Below are positions 6,868-14,452 of a stretch of 14,797 bases of DNA, piece after piece (position 1 is the stretch's first letter; each line of letters opens with the position of its first letter). The DNA lies in the NCBI GenBank assembly GCA_027003085.1, contig JALWYR010000184.1, positions 1 to 14,797 of the forward strand, read 5' to 3'. Source of the DNA: Flavobacteriales bacterium. Its GTDB lineage: Bacteria; Bacteroidota; Bacteroidia; Flavobacteriales; Flavobacteriaceae. The position numbers and the translations under genes were made by a program. The notes beneath the pieces were generated by a model. The model did no database searches. It had not been told where the DNA came from and saw only the letters and a program-made list of their open reading frames with translations.

Positions 6868-7818
6868 ATGCGTTGGACCCTTCCGCTTCTTGCCATCCTG
6901 CTGCTGCAATGCCGGCGGCACGACCCGCTGGATGTGGATGTGTCGAACATTCCGGTCAAAGTGCATATCGACCGCTTCGACCGGAAATTTTACGGCGCTT
7001 CGCCCACCGAATTGCCCGCCCTGAAAAAGGCCTATCCGTTGCTGTTTGCGCCCGGTGTGCCCGATTCGGTTTGGGCGGCCAAAATGCAGGATTCGTTGCT
7101 GCTCCGGCTCAAACAACAGGTGGATTCGGTTTATCCCGACAATCGATTTATCGAACAAGAACTCACCGGCGTTTTTAAGCACGTCAAATATTATTATCCC
7201 GGCTTCCGCACGCCACGCACTGTTACCCTGTTTTCGGATTGGGACTACACCAAGCGCTCGCTGATGGCCGACACTTTGCATTTTTTGTTTATCGACAATT
7301 TTTTGGGCCGCGACAATCCGGTGTATGCCGGGGTGCCCCTCTATATTGCCCAAACCATGACGCCCCGTCATTTGGCCGTGTTTACCGCAGCCTCGGTGGC
7401 GGAGCAAAAAGTGCCCTATCCGCAAACACACAGCTTGCTGAACAAAATGATTTACTACGGCAAAATTCTATACCTGACCCGGGCGTTCGTGCCACAGGTA
7501 CCTGACTCGATTCTGCTGGGCTATTCGGCACCAAAAATGAAATGGGCCAAGGAAAACGAAGCCAATGTGTGGCTCTATTTTCTGGACAACAAACTGCTCT
7601 ATTCCACCGACCCCAAACTGGATGCCCGCTTTTTGGATTTGAGTCCGTTTTCCAAATTTTATGCCGGCATCGACAACCAATCGCCCGGTATGATAGGCCG
7701 TTATCTGGGTTACCGCATTGTGCAGGCCTATATGCGTCGCACCCGGACGCCCGTGCAGGAATTGCCCCGCAAATCCGCTGACGAAATTTTTCGACAATCC
7801 AAATACAAACCCGAATAG
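6868..7818 (+). CDS. gldB: Gliding motility lipoprotein GldB
   Basis: A lipoprotein of 316 residues, close to the usual GldB length. I chose the ATG at 6868 over that at 6844 because it puts the lipobox (LLLQC, Cys15) right after a short MRW-plus-hydrophobic leader, and because the promoter element at 6835-6842 places the transcript start between the two ATGs. Family features along the chain: IDRFDRKFY near the mature N-terminus, KHVKYYYPGF, NFLGRDNPVYAGVPLY, MIYYGKILYL, LLYSTDPKLDARF, PFSKFYAGIDNQSPG and a C-terminal EIFRQSKYKPE. GldB is a membrane lipoprotein required for gliding in Flavobacterium johnsoniae and is widespread in the phylum even where gliding is unproven; its biochemical role is not settled. 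First gene of a four-gene unit; gldC follows after 4 bp. Confidence 0.93.
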   Translation: MRWTLPLLAILLLQCRRHDPLDVDVSNIPVKVHIDRFDRKFYGASPTELPALKKAYPLLFAPGVPDSVWAAKMQDSLLLRLKQQVDSVYPDNRFIEQELTGVFKHVKYYYPGFRTPRTVTLFSDWDYTKRSLMADTLHFLFIDNFLGRDNPVYAGVPLYIAQTMTPRHLAVFTAASVAEQKVPYPQTHSLLNKMIYYGKILYLTRAFVPQVPDSILLGYSAPKMKWAKENEANVWLYFLDNKLLYSTDPKLDARFLDLSPFSKFYAGIDNQSPGMIGRYLGYRIVQAYMRRTRTPVQELPRKSADEIFRQSKYKPE

Positions 7819-7822
7819 ACCT

Positions 7823-8167
7823 ATGGCACATCACAAAAGCAAAGTCATCATCGAAGTGGAACTGGACGAAAACCGTATTCCCGAAAAAATCCGGTGGTCG
7901 GCCACTGACGCCGGCGTTTCGGACCAGCCGGCCGAGGCCTTTTTTCTTTCGGTGTGGAACGACCAAACCAAGGAAACCTTGCGGCTCGACCTTTGGACCA
8001 AGGAAATGAAGCTGTTCGAAATGCAATTTTTTACATGGCAAACCATCAAAACCCTGGCCGAAACCTACCGCCGTGCCACCAACGACGACCGCATGGCCGA
8101 CACCATCCTGGACCTGGCCGATTATATGGAAGAAAAACTCCAACTCAAAGACGGCCCGAAAAACTGA
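7823..8167 (+). CDS. gldC: Gliding motility protein GldC
   Basis: A 114-residue soluble protein with no signal peptide or membrane segment. I use the ATG at 7823, 4 bp after the gldB stop; upstream in-frame starts lie inside gldB and add an unrelated Cys/Pro-rich tail. The family pattern runs the whole length: IIEVELDENRIPEKIRWSAT (8-27), SVWNDQTKETLRLDLWTK (43-60), EMQFFTWQTIKTLAETYRRA (66-85) and a C-terminal helix ending YMEEKLQL. GldC accompanies GldB in Flavobacterium and improves gliding; its molecular activity is unknown to me. Strict adjacency to gldB supports the call. menC begins 4 bp after its stop, so the two are likely translated from one mRNA. Confidence 0.94.
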   Translation: MAHHKSKVIIEVELDENRIPEKIRWSATDAGVSDQPAEAFFLSVWNDQTKETLRLDLWTKEMKLFEMQFFTWQTIKTLAETYRRATNDDRMADTILDLADYMEEKLQLKDGPKN

Positions 8168-8171
8168 ATTC

Positions 8172-9224
8172 ATGACTTCCGCATCGGACAGGACGGCACA
8201 AATCATTCCCTACCGCTTGAAGTTTAAGCGGCCGGCCGGCACTTCGCGCGGAGTTTTACATGAAAAAGATACCTGGTTTTTGGTGCTCCACGAAAACGGA
8301 CGCCGCGGCATAGGCGAAATAGCCATGTTTCGCGGCCTCAGTGCCGAAGACAGGCCGGAATTTCCTGCGCTACTGGAAAAATTGAAGCGCTACGCATTTT
8401 TGCCCTTGGAAAATTTGCTTGACGAGTTCGGGCATGTGTCGTCCATCGTTTTCGGCTTGGAACAGGCCTTGCTTTCGTTACACGCACAGCATCCCGCGCT
8501 TTTGTTTCCTTCGGCCTTTACGCGTGGCGAACACGGCATCCCCATCAACGGGCTGATATGGATGGGCCCGCCGGATTTTATGCGTAGCCAGGTGGCGGAA
8601 AAAATACAAGCGGGCTTCCGCGTGATCAAAATCAAAATCGGTGCCTTGGATTGGGACACGGAACTGGAATTGCTGTCGTGGATTCGCAAAGAATTCGGCC
8701 CGGATATCGAACTCCGCACCGATGCCAACGGCGCCTTTTCGCCCGCACAAGCCATGGAACGCTTGGAACAATTGGCCGAACTGAACGTTCATTCCATCGA
8801 ACAACCCATTGCAGCAGGGCAATGGGAAGAAATGGCCCGGCTGTGTGAAAGCACGCCCGTGCCCATTGCCCTGGACGAAGAACTGATAGGCAAAGCCTTG
8901 GACTTCGACCGCCGCAAATTCCTGGAACTGATTCGTCCGCAATACATTATCCTGAAACCCTCGCTGCACGGCGGGTTTACCGGCACCGATGCTTGGATCG
9001 AAGCGGCCGAAGCATTGAACATAGGATGGTGGATTACGTCGGCCTTGGAAAGCAATATCGGGCTCAATGCCATTGCGCAATACACCTTTAAACACGGCGT
9101 AAGCATTCCACAAGGATTGGGCACCGGCCGTTTGTTTACCAACAATATTCCTTCGCCTTTGGAAGTTAAAGGAGACGCTTTGTTTTACGACCCTTTGCGT
9201 TCGTGGAAATATCCTTTCCTATGA
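8172..9224 (+). CDS. menC: o-Succinylbenzoate synthase (enolase superfamily)
   Basis: A 350-residue enolase-superfamily enzyme that dehydrates SHCHC to o-succinylbenzoate in cytoplasmic menaquinone synthesis. I use the ATG at 8172; the longer frame from 8073 would overlap gldC and adds a Pro/Trp-rich stretch foreign to the family. Catalytic residues are in order and at sensible spacing: KxK of VIKIKIG (K153/K155), Mg ligands D184 (TDANGAF), E210 (IEQP) and D235 (ALDEE), and the second base K262 (ILKPS). The barrel end ITSALESNIGLNAIAQ (288-303) is typical. OSBS enzymes diverge strongly and resemble N-acylamino-acid racemases and dipeptide epimerases, but direct overlap with menE settles the assignment. 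Its stop overlaps the menE start as ATGA. Confidence 0.93.
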   Translation: MTSASDRTAQIIPYRLKFKRPAGTSRGVLHEKDTWFLVLHENGRRGIGEIAMFRGLSAEDRPEFPALLEKLKRYAFLPLENLLDEFGHVSSIVFGLEQALLSLHAQHPALLFPSAFTRGEHGIPINGLIWMGPPDFMRSQVAEKIQAGFRVIKIKIGALDWDTELELLSWIRKEFGPDIELRTDANGAFSPAQAMERLEQLAELNVHSIEQPIAAGQWEEMARLCESTPVPIALDEELIGKALDFDRRKFLELIRPQYIILKPSLHGGFTGTDAWIEAAEALNIGWWITSALESNIGLNAIAQYTFKHGVSIPQGLGTGRLFTNNIPSPLEVKGDALFYDPLRSWKYPFL

Positions 9225-10294
9225 AACCACCGGCTTTTCATGCGGAATTCCGCCTAAACGGCCAACATTTTTCGTCGGTAACCGAGCTTTTGCAATACGC
9301 CGGAAAACAGCTTTCGGACGATCACACGGCTTTTTTGCATCAATGGTTCGACGATTCGCTCGTATTCGAAGTGCAAACTTCGGGCAGCACCGGAAAGCCC
9401 AAAACCTACCGGTTTGCCAAGCAAACGGCCGTGGCTGTGGCCCGGCGAAGCATCGACTTTTTCGGTTTGCCGCCCGCTTCAAAGGTTTTGCTCGTGCTTT
9501 CATCCGGTTATATTGCCGGAAAAATGATGTGGGTTCGCGCCCTGACCGGTGGCTGGCATTTGGATGTGGTGCCGGCACGAAAAACGATTGAATTTCCACA
9601 AAAAAATTATGATTTCGGCGCCATGGTGCCCTATCAAGCCTATGCCAACAGGGAACAAATCGAACGGTTCGGAACCTTGATTTTGGGCGGCGCACCCGTG
9701 GGGGATGAATTTGTCAAGGCGGTAAAACAAACCGGAACGCGCCTGTTTCTCACCTACGGCATGACCGAAACCCTGACGCATGTGGCCGTGCGTGCGCTCA
9801 ATCCTGCGGCGGCGAAAATGATCGATGCCCGTGATTTGGATGTATACCACGCATTGCCCGGCGTTCGTTTTCAAAGCGACGAAAACGGGCGTTTGATTGT
9901 CCATGACCCGCTTACTTCGAAGGCGCCCTTGCATACCCGGGACTTGGTGGAATGGATTTCGCCCACCCGCTTCCGTTGGCTCGGCAGGGCGGATAATGTG
10001 ATCAATTCGGGCGGACACAAGGTTATTCCCGAACAAGTGGAAAAATTGTTGGCGCCTCATATTCACCGGCCGTTTTACCTTGCCGGGCATTCCGACGAAA
10101 AACTCGGCCAAAAGGTTGTGTTGGTGGTCGAAGGCCAACGTAGCGAACAGTTGGAAGAAAATATCCGGCAAGCCGTTGAACGGGTAGGTTTGCATCCCTA
10201 CGACAGACCCAAGGACATTGTTTTCGTTCCGCAGTTTCACCGGACCCGGAGCGGGAAAATTATCCGCGATTTCGGGAAACGGGAGGGGGCGTAA
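9221..10294 (+). CDS. menE: o-Succinylbenzoate-CoA ligase (AMP-binding enzyme)
   Basis: A 357-residue acyl-adenylate-forming ligase that activates o-succinylbenzoate with ATP and CoA, the step after MenC. I use the ATG at 9221, which overlaps the menC stop by 4 nt (ATGA), implying translational coupling; a GTG at 9203 is the only upstream alternative. Motifs: P-loop TSGSTGKPK (53-61), YGMTETLTH (169-177) with the adenylate-binding Thr/Glu, D241 (HTRDLVEW), hinge GRADNVINSGGHKV (255-268), and the C-terminal catalytic lysine in RTRSGKI (K346). It is short for the superfamily (commonly 450-550) because the N-terminal subdomain is reduced; compact MenE of about 350 residues is, as I recall, usual in Bacteroidota. 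Last gene of the gldB-gldC-menC-menE unit. No clear terminator follows. Confidence 0.92.
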   Translation: MKPPAFHAEFRLNGQHFSSVTELLQYAGKQLSDDHTAFLHQWFDDSLVFEVQTSGSTGKPKTYRFAKQTAVAVARRSIDFFGLPPASKVLLVLSSGYIAGKMMWVRALTGGWHLDVVPARKTIEFPQKNYDFGAMVPYQAYANREQIERFGTLILGGAPVGDEFVKAVKQTGTRLFLTYGMTETLTHVAVRALNPAAAKMIDARDLDVYHALPGVRFQSDENGRLIVHDPLTSKAPLHTRDLVEWISPTRFRWLGRADNVINSGGHKVIPEQVEKLLAPHIHRPFYLAGHSDEKLGQKVVLVVEGQRSEQLEENIRQAVERVGLHPYDRPKDIVFVPQFHRTRSGKIIRDFGKREGA

Positions 10295-10380
10295 TTTGGG
10301 GCGTATTCCAAATTTCGCTTACCTGTATTCTTCCGCATTGTGCCGTTTGCCGGCCGTCCGGGCAATTAGCCGAATTTTTT

Positions 10381-10388
10381 TACCTTTG
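10381..10388 (+). promoter_or_regulatory. Bacteroidota -7 promoter element for the thioredoxin pair
   Basis: TACCTTTG is an exact TAnnTTTG element 30 bp before the ATG at 10419. No -33 TTG is present at canonical distance. It supports a transcript separate from menE and argues against a start inside the menE gene. Confidence 0.6.
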
Positions 10389-10418
10389 TGCCGAATCCCG
10401 AAAAAATCAAATTTATCC

Positions 10419-11573
10419 ATGAAACATTTTCGTTTATTTTTGTTTGTAGCCCTTTTGGGCGTATTTGTAGCATCTTGTAACAACAAACCCAAAGACAAAC
10501 CCGGCAATACCCACATAAGCGGAACACTTCCCCAGGGCAAAGGAAAAGTGGTTCAGGTGCAGCGTATGCAAGGCCGTCAGCCCGTGGTGGTGGATAAAGA
10601 TTCGCTCACGGGCGATCGTTTTGTGTTGGGATTCGATATTGACAAACCCGAAATTCTGTATTTGAATATTCAAGGCAGCCCCCAATCGCTGCCCGTGTTG
10701 GTGAGCCCGGGACAAACATTGGAAATAAGCTTGAACCCGCAAAATATCCGTGATTCGGAAGTGGAAAAAGGCGATAAAAGCGCCATGGCCTTTGCGGGAT
10801 TTTTAAAAAAGCTGAATGAATATTCCCAAGCATCCAAGGATTTGGAAAACCGCTACCGCGAAGCCATCCAAAAAAACGACCAAAATGCGGTAAAACAAAT
10901 CCAAAACGAATATGCCGAACAACAAAAAAAGCGCGTTGACGACCTGTTTAAACTGGCCTTGGAAAACAAGGATAACCTCACGGGGGCCATTATTTTGCAA
11001 ATGATTACCTACGAACAGGAATACGACCCCAAACGGGCCAAAGATATCTATGACCAATTGGCTCCCGAAGTGCAAAAATCATCCTATGCCCAAGATGCCC
11101 TGACCAAAATCCAACGCGACCTGACCACGGCCATCGGTCAAAAGGCGCCCGATTTCGAAGCCCCCGACCCCAACGGCAAACCCATTCGCATGTCGGATAT
11201 TTTGAAAAAATCCAAAGTGCTGGTCATCGATTTCTGGGCTTCGTGGTGCCGGCCGTGCCGCCGCGAAAATCCCTATGTGGTGGAGATATACAAAAAATAT
11301 CATCCCAAGGGGTTAAACATCCTGGGTGTTTCGCTCGACCGACCGGGTGCCAAGGACAAATGGCTCAAAGCCATCAAAGACGACGGCTTGGATTGGTATC
11401 ATGTTTCCAACCTGCAATTCTGGCAAGATCCCGTTGCCCGCAAATACGGCATTCAGTCGATTCCCGCCACCTTGATTTTGGATGCCAATGGGGTTATTCG
11501 CGCCAAAAATTTGCGCCGCGATAAATTGGAAGCCAAAATCAAGGAACTGATCGACGAGGCCAGCAAAAAATAA
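10419..11573 (+). CDS. TlpA-like thioredoxin-fold lipoprotein (paralogue 1)
   Basis: A 384-residue lipoprotein. The ATG at 10419 starts MKHFRLF... with lipobox VASC (Cys20); the frame is open back to 10218, but that extension overlaps menE and lies upstream of the promoter element. The mature N-terminal part (about 32-130) is beta-rich like DUF4369. It is followed by a charged helical region (about 130-235) and a C-terminal TlpA/AhpC-TSA thioredoxin fold (about 240-384) with active site WCRPC (C277, C280) and cis-Pro in SIPATLIL. Such proteins face the periplasm, where they reduce or isomerise disulfides; some serve cytochrome c maturation, but nothing here shows the substrate. A second copy follows 23 bp downstream, very likely in the same operon. 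Fold call firm; role unassigned. Confidence 0.88.
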   Translation: MKHFRLFLFVALLGVFVASCNNKPKDKPGNTHISGTLPQGKGKVVQVQRMQGRQPVVVDKDSLTGDRFVLGFDIDKPEILYLNIQGSPQSLPVLVSPGQTLEISLNPQNIRDSEVEKGDKSAMAFAGFLKKLNEYSQASKDLENRYREAIQKNDQNAVKQIQNEYAEQQKKRVDDLFKLALENKDNLTGAIILQMITYEQEYDPKRAKDIYDQLAPEVQKSSYAQDALTKIQRDLTTAIGQKAPDFEAPDPNGKPIRMSDILKKSKVLVIDFWASWCRPCRRENPYVVEIYKKYHPKGLNILGVSLDRPGAKDKWLKAIKDDGLDWYHVSNLQFWQDPVARKYGIQSIPATLILDANGVIRAKNLRRDKLEAKIKELIDEASKK

Positions 11574-11596
11574 GTCATTTCCTAAAAAACTCAGCT

Positions 11597-12697
11597 ATGC
11601 GTTTGCCCTTCCGCTTTGTTTTTGGGTTCCCGGTGTTGGTAATGCTATTATTGCAAGCTTGTTCTTCGGCACCCAAAGTGCAAAAATTCAGGGTTCAAGT
11701 TGCCCCTTCCGAAAAGGCCAAGGGTTTGGTGCTTAGCCGGCTGAACAAAGACGGCCAGGTGATTGCCGTGGACACCTTGGAAAACGACACCTATGTTTAC
11801 GAAGCCCACCGGCCCGATGTGTTTTTCCTGGAAAAAGGCGGCGAACGCTTGCCGCTTATTCTGGGCGCAAACGATGTAAATGTGGTCCTGGATTCTGTCA
11901 AATTTACCGACAGCAAGGTAACCGGTGGCGCTGCCAACGATTCCCTGACGGCATTCCGCCGGCACATGCGTGCTTTGTCCAAAGCGCAGCGCGATTTGTT
12001 TCCGCAACTACGAAGCCAAGACCCGGAAGTTAAAGCCAAAGCCCGTGAAGCCTTTTTCCGCATTGCCGACAGCATGTTACAAGCCCAGTATGTTTTCGGC
12101 GAACGCAACCTGAACCAGGCGGGCATCATTGTGCTAACGGGATTGACCTATCAACGAAATAAGGATATCGATTTCAAACGCATCATCGACGCCTACGCCC
12201 GCTACCCCGAAGCGGCCAAACGTTCCAATGCAGGCAAATTGCTGACCCGCCGGCTCAATACCGTTACCGTGGGCCAAGTGGGCACCCAAGCACCCAATTT
12301 TACCGGCATCACGCCCCAAGGCCAAACGCTTAGCTTAACCCAAGCCATGGGCAAGGTTACCATTATCGACTTCTGGGCGTCCTGGTGTGTGCCTTGCCGG
12401 AAAAATAATCCGCATTTGGTCAAATTGTATCAAAAATATCACGACCAAGGGCTGAATATCATCAGCGTTTCGCTCGACAAAAGCAAGGACCGTTGGGTGC
12501 AAGCCATCCAAAAGGACGGACTGAATTGGTATCATGTTTCGCACCTCAAAGGTTGGCAGGAACCCATCGCCAAGACCTACAATATTAGCTACATTCCTCA
12601 GACTTTGATTCTGGACCGCACCGGGAAAATCCGGGCCAAGAACCTCTACGGGAAATCCCTCGACGACAAGGTCAAAGAATTGCTCGAAAGCCAGTAA
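11597..12697 (+). CDS. TlpA-like thioredoxin-fold lipoprotein (paralogue 2)
   Basis: A 366-residue lipoprotein with a leader ending in lipobox LLQAC (Cys22). The C-terminal half (about 228-366) is a thioredoxin fold with active site WCVPC (C264, C267) and SYIPQTLIL around the cis-proline. It is a tandem paralogue of the preceding gene: both share FWASWCxPCR, NPxxVxxYxKYH, GLNI, SVSLD or VSLD, DGLxWYHVSxL, and GxIRAKNL near the end. The N-terminal halves are much less alike: this one lacks an obvious DUF4369 match, although length and helical middle part are similar. The divergent active-site dipeptide (VP versus RP) and N-terminal half suggest different partners or substrates. No strong terminator follows, so the small membrane protein at 12771 may be on the same transcript. 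Confidence 0.87.
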   Translation: MRLPFRFVFGFPVLVMLLLQACSSAPKVQKFRVQVAPSEKAKGLVLSRLNKDGQVIAVDTLENDTYVYEAHRPDVFFLEKGGERLPLILGANDVNVVLDSVKFTDSKVTGGAANDSLTAFRRHMRALSKAQRDLFPQLRSQDPEVKAKAREAFFRIADSMLQAQYVFGERNLNQAGIIVLTGLTYQRNKDIDFKRIIDAYARYPEAAKRSNAGKLLTRRLNTVTVGQVGTQAPNFTGITPQGQTLSLTQAMGKVTIIDFWASWCVPCRKNNPHLVKLYQKYHDQGLNIISVSLDKSKDRWVQAIQKDGLNWYHVSHLKGWQEPIAKTYNISYIPQTLILDRTGKIRAKNLYGKSLDDKVKELLESQ

Positions 12698-12770
12698 TTT
12701 TGAAAATAGCGCAACCAATACGTTCCGTTTGCCGGTTATTTTTTGTATTTTTACTTAAAAATCCACAACC

Positions 12771-12989
12771 ATGAAAAAAAATATCGGTTATACGGACAAA
12801 ATCATACGGCTGATTATTGCCTTTGTTTTGTTGCTATTGGTTTGGTTTGATGTTATTGTGAATCATACCGCACAAATCGTGGTTTTGGTCATCGCCTTGA
12901 TTGCCGCCATAACTTCGTTTTTGGACTTTTGTCCGTTGTATGTCCCCTTCAACATCAACAAGCAAGCCAAACCCGAAGGCGACGAATAA
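12771..12989 (+). CDS. DUF2892 / YgaP-like two-helix membrane protein
   Basis: A 72-residue integral membrane protein. MKKNIGYTDKIIRLIIAF is the typical opening of the DUF2892 (inner membrane protein YgaP transmembrane) family. Two hydrophobic segments (about 11-30 and 34-51) are followed by DFCPLYVPFNI, which carries the family's single conserved Cys-Pro (C54), and a short charged tail. In some bacteria this domain is fused to a rhodanese sulfurtransferase; here it stands alone. Specific function unknown. The A/T-rich TATTTTTA at 12746-12753 could be a degenerate promoter, but its nearest TTTG (12728-12731) is too close for a canonical spacing. Its position after two thioredoxin-fold lipoproteins is suggestive of thiol chemistry, but that is inference. 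Confidence 0.85.
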   Translation: MKKNIGYTDKIIRLIIAFVLLLLVWFDVIVNHTAQIVVLVIALIAAITSFLDFCPLYVPFNINKQAKPEGDE

Positions 12990-13047
12990 CTCCGGCTATC
13001 TATAAATTTTCCTGACTCAGGTATTAGCCCCGGCAATAAAATTTCTG

Positions 13048-13078
13048 TTGCCCGTGTGTGTTAATGCTTGTATTTTTC
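13048..13078 (+). promoter_or_regulatory. Candidate promoter for the aspartyl protease gene
   Basis: TTG (13048-13050), 20 nt, then TATTTTTC (13071-13078): the Bacteroidota TTG-N20-TAnnTTTG layout with one mismatch in the last base. It argues for an ATG at 13082-13090 rather than the in-frame GTG at 13058 or ATG at 13064. Confidence 0.4.
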
Positions 13079-13081
13079 AAA

Positions 13082-14446
13082 ATGATGATGAGACGACAGT
13101 TTTTGATTTGGATGCTTATTCTTTTGACCGGCGGAAATATTCCGTTGCGTGCTCAAAATCATTTTTATTTTTCAGACAGCACCAAGCGCCTGGTTCGTAT
13201 CCCTTTTCGGATGGTTAATAACCTGATACTTGTCAAAGTAAAAATTAATGACGTTCCGTTACAATTGGTTTTCGACACGGGTGTGAAGCACACCGTTTTG
13301 ATCAATCTGGAACAAATCGACTCGTTGGACTTGTTCAATGCTCGGAAAATATGGCTATCGGGCCTGGGAAAAAACAAGGAAAAAATTCCCGCTTTGTACG
13401 CCACGGGCAACCGTTTGGAAATCGGCGGCCTGATTTGTGATTCCTCCGATGTACTGATGGTAACCGAAGCATTTCGGTTTTCGGAAAATTTGGGCGAAGT
13501 AATCCATGGATTTATCGGCACCGATTTGGTCAAAGATTATCCGGTTAAAATCGATTTCAAACATCGAAAACTGATTTTTTACCGTCCCGGTTATTTTGCC
13601 CGGAAAAAATTTAGGCGCTACCGTAGAATACCCTTGACAATCGATGATACCAAACCCTATATTGACCTGAAAATCCGGCTTAGCCCGAAGCATCCGTTGC
13701 AAAAAATCAAATTGCTCATGGACACCGGAGCAAGCGATGCACTTTGGTTGTTCCAAGGACGCCGTATACGCCCCGACAGTGGCATGCGCAGCTTGCGCGA
13801 TTATTTTGGATTAGGTTTTAGCGGAGAAATCTACGGCCTGCGGACCCGTGCCTCGGAATTGACTATTCCGGGAACCCGTTTCCGGTTCCCCCGGCCGATA
13901 GTTTCTTTCCCCGACACCACTTCGTTGTTTCACCTGGGCCGGAAACCGGATTTCGATGGCATTGCCGGAAACGAACTTTGGCGCAGGTTCTACGTGATAT
14001 TGAATATTCCCGGCGGGGAATTGCTCCTCAAAAAATATCCACACGACTATGATCGTTCGTTTTCCTATAACATTCCCGGCGTTTATTTGGCTTATAATGG
14101 AAAAATTCCTATCCGGTTCAAGCGTTTGGTAACCCGCATTGTTCATTCCGATGCCACCGAACACGGCCTGGGAAGCGATAGCAAGGTGGTGCAATACTAC
14201 GAGTATTCTTTCCGGCTGATGGATCGTATTGTTATCTCACGTGTTCGCCGGAATTCTCCTGCCTGGGAAGCAGGGCTCCGGCCCGGCGATGTGGTGCTCG
14301 AAATCAATGACGAAAATATTTATAACTACAAACTGGAAACAATCCGCCAAAAATTCCTGCTAAGAAATCTCCATAAGTGGAAATTCCTTGTGGAACGTAA
14401 CGGACTAAAAATCATTTTCCGTTTTACGGTTGAAAATCCGCTATAA
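13082..14446 (+). CDS. Secreted two-lobed retropepsin-like aspartyl protease with PDZ domain
   Basis: 454 residues from the ATG at 13082. Two further ATGs follow at once, and the exact choice among the three is uncertain. A signal peptide (about 1-25, cleavage near RA|QN) sends it to the periplasm or outside. Two protease lobes follow in one chain, each with a catalytic motif: FDTGVKHTVL (D65-T66-G67) and LMDTGASDALWL (D214-T215-G216). Each lobe closes with a matching strand pattern, GFIGTDLVKDYPVKIDF and GIAGNELWRRFYVILNI, as expected of duplicated retropepsin folds. At about 375-450 lies a PDZ domain (RVRRNSPAWEAGLRPGDVVLEIND and following). PDZ domains usually bind C-termini or unfolded segments, so a periplasmic processing or quality-control peptidase is plausible. 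No substrate can be read from the sequence. The loop between the lobes is very basic (RKKFRRYRR, 174-182). Confidence 0.87.
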   Translation: MMMRRQFLIWMLILLTGGNIPLRAQNHFYFSDSTKRLVRIPFRMVNNLILVKVKINDVPLQLVFDTGVKHTVLINLEQIDSLDLFNARKIWLSGLGKNKEKIPALYATGNRLEIGGLICDSSDVLMVTEAFRFSENLGEVIHGFIGTDLVKDYPVKIDFKHRKLIFYRPGYFARKKFRRYRRIPLTIDDTKPYIDLKIRLSPKHPLQKIKLLMDTGASDALWLFQGRRIRPDSGMRSLRDYFGLGFSGEIYGLRTRASELTIPGTRFRFPRPIVSFPDTTSLFHLGRKPDFDGIAGNELWRRFYVILNIPGGELLLKKYPHDYDRSFSYNIPGVYLAYNGKIPIRFKRLVTRIVHSDATEHGLGSDSKVVQYYEYSFRLMDRIVISRVRRNSPAWEAGLRPGDVVLEINDENIYNYKLETIRQKFLLRNLHKWKFLVERNGLKIIFRFTVENPL

Positions 14447-14452
14447 AACCCC

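Noticed and set aside
9500..10240. A 246-codon minus-strand frame opposite menE
   Set aside because: It lies entirely within a gene with all ligase motifs and has no recognisable domain; a shadow frame.
10347..10388. ttgcc/ggcaa pairing after menE as a terminator
   Set aside because: The stem is 5 bp with a 9-nt loop and the T run starts about a dozen bases later, just before a promoter element; not a credible terminator.
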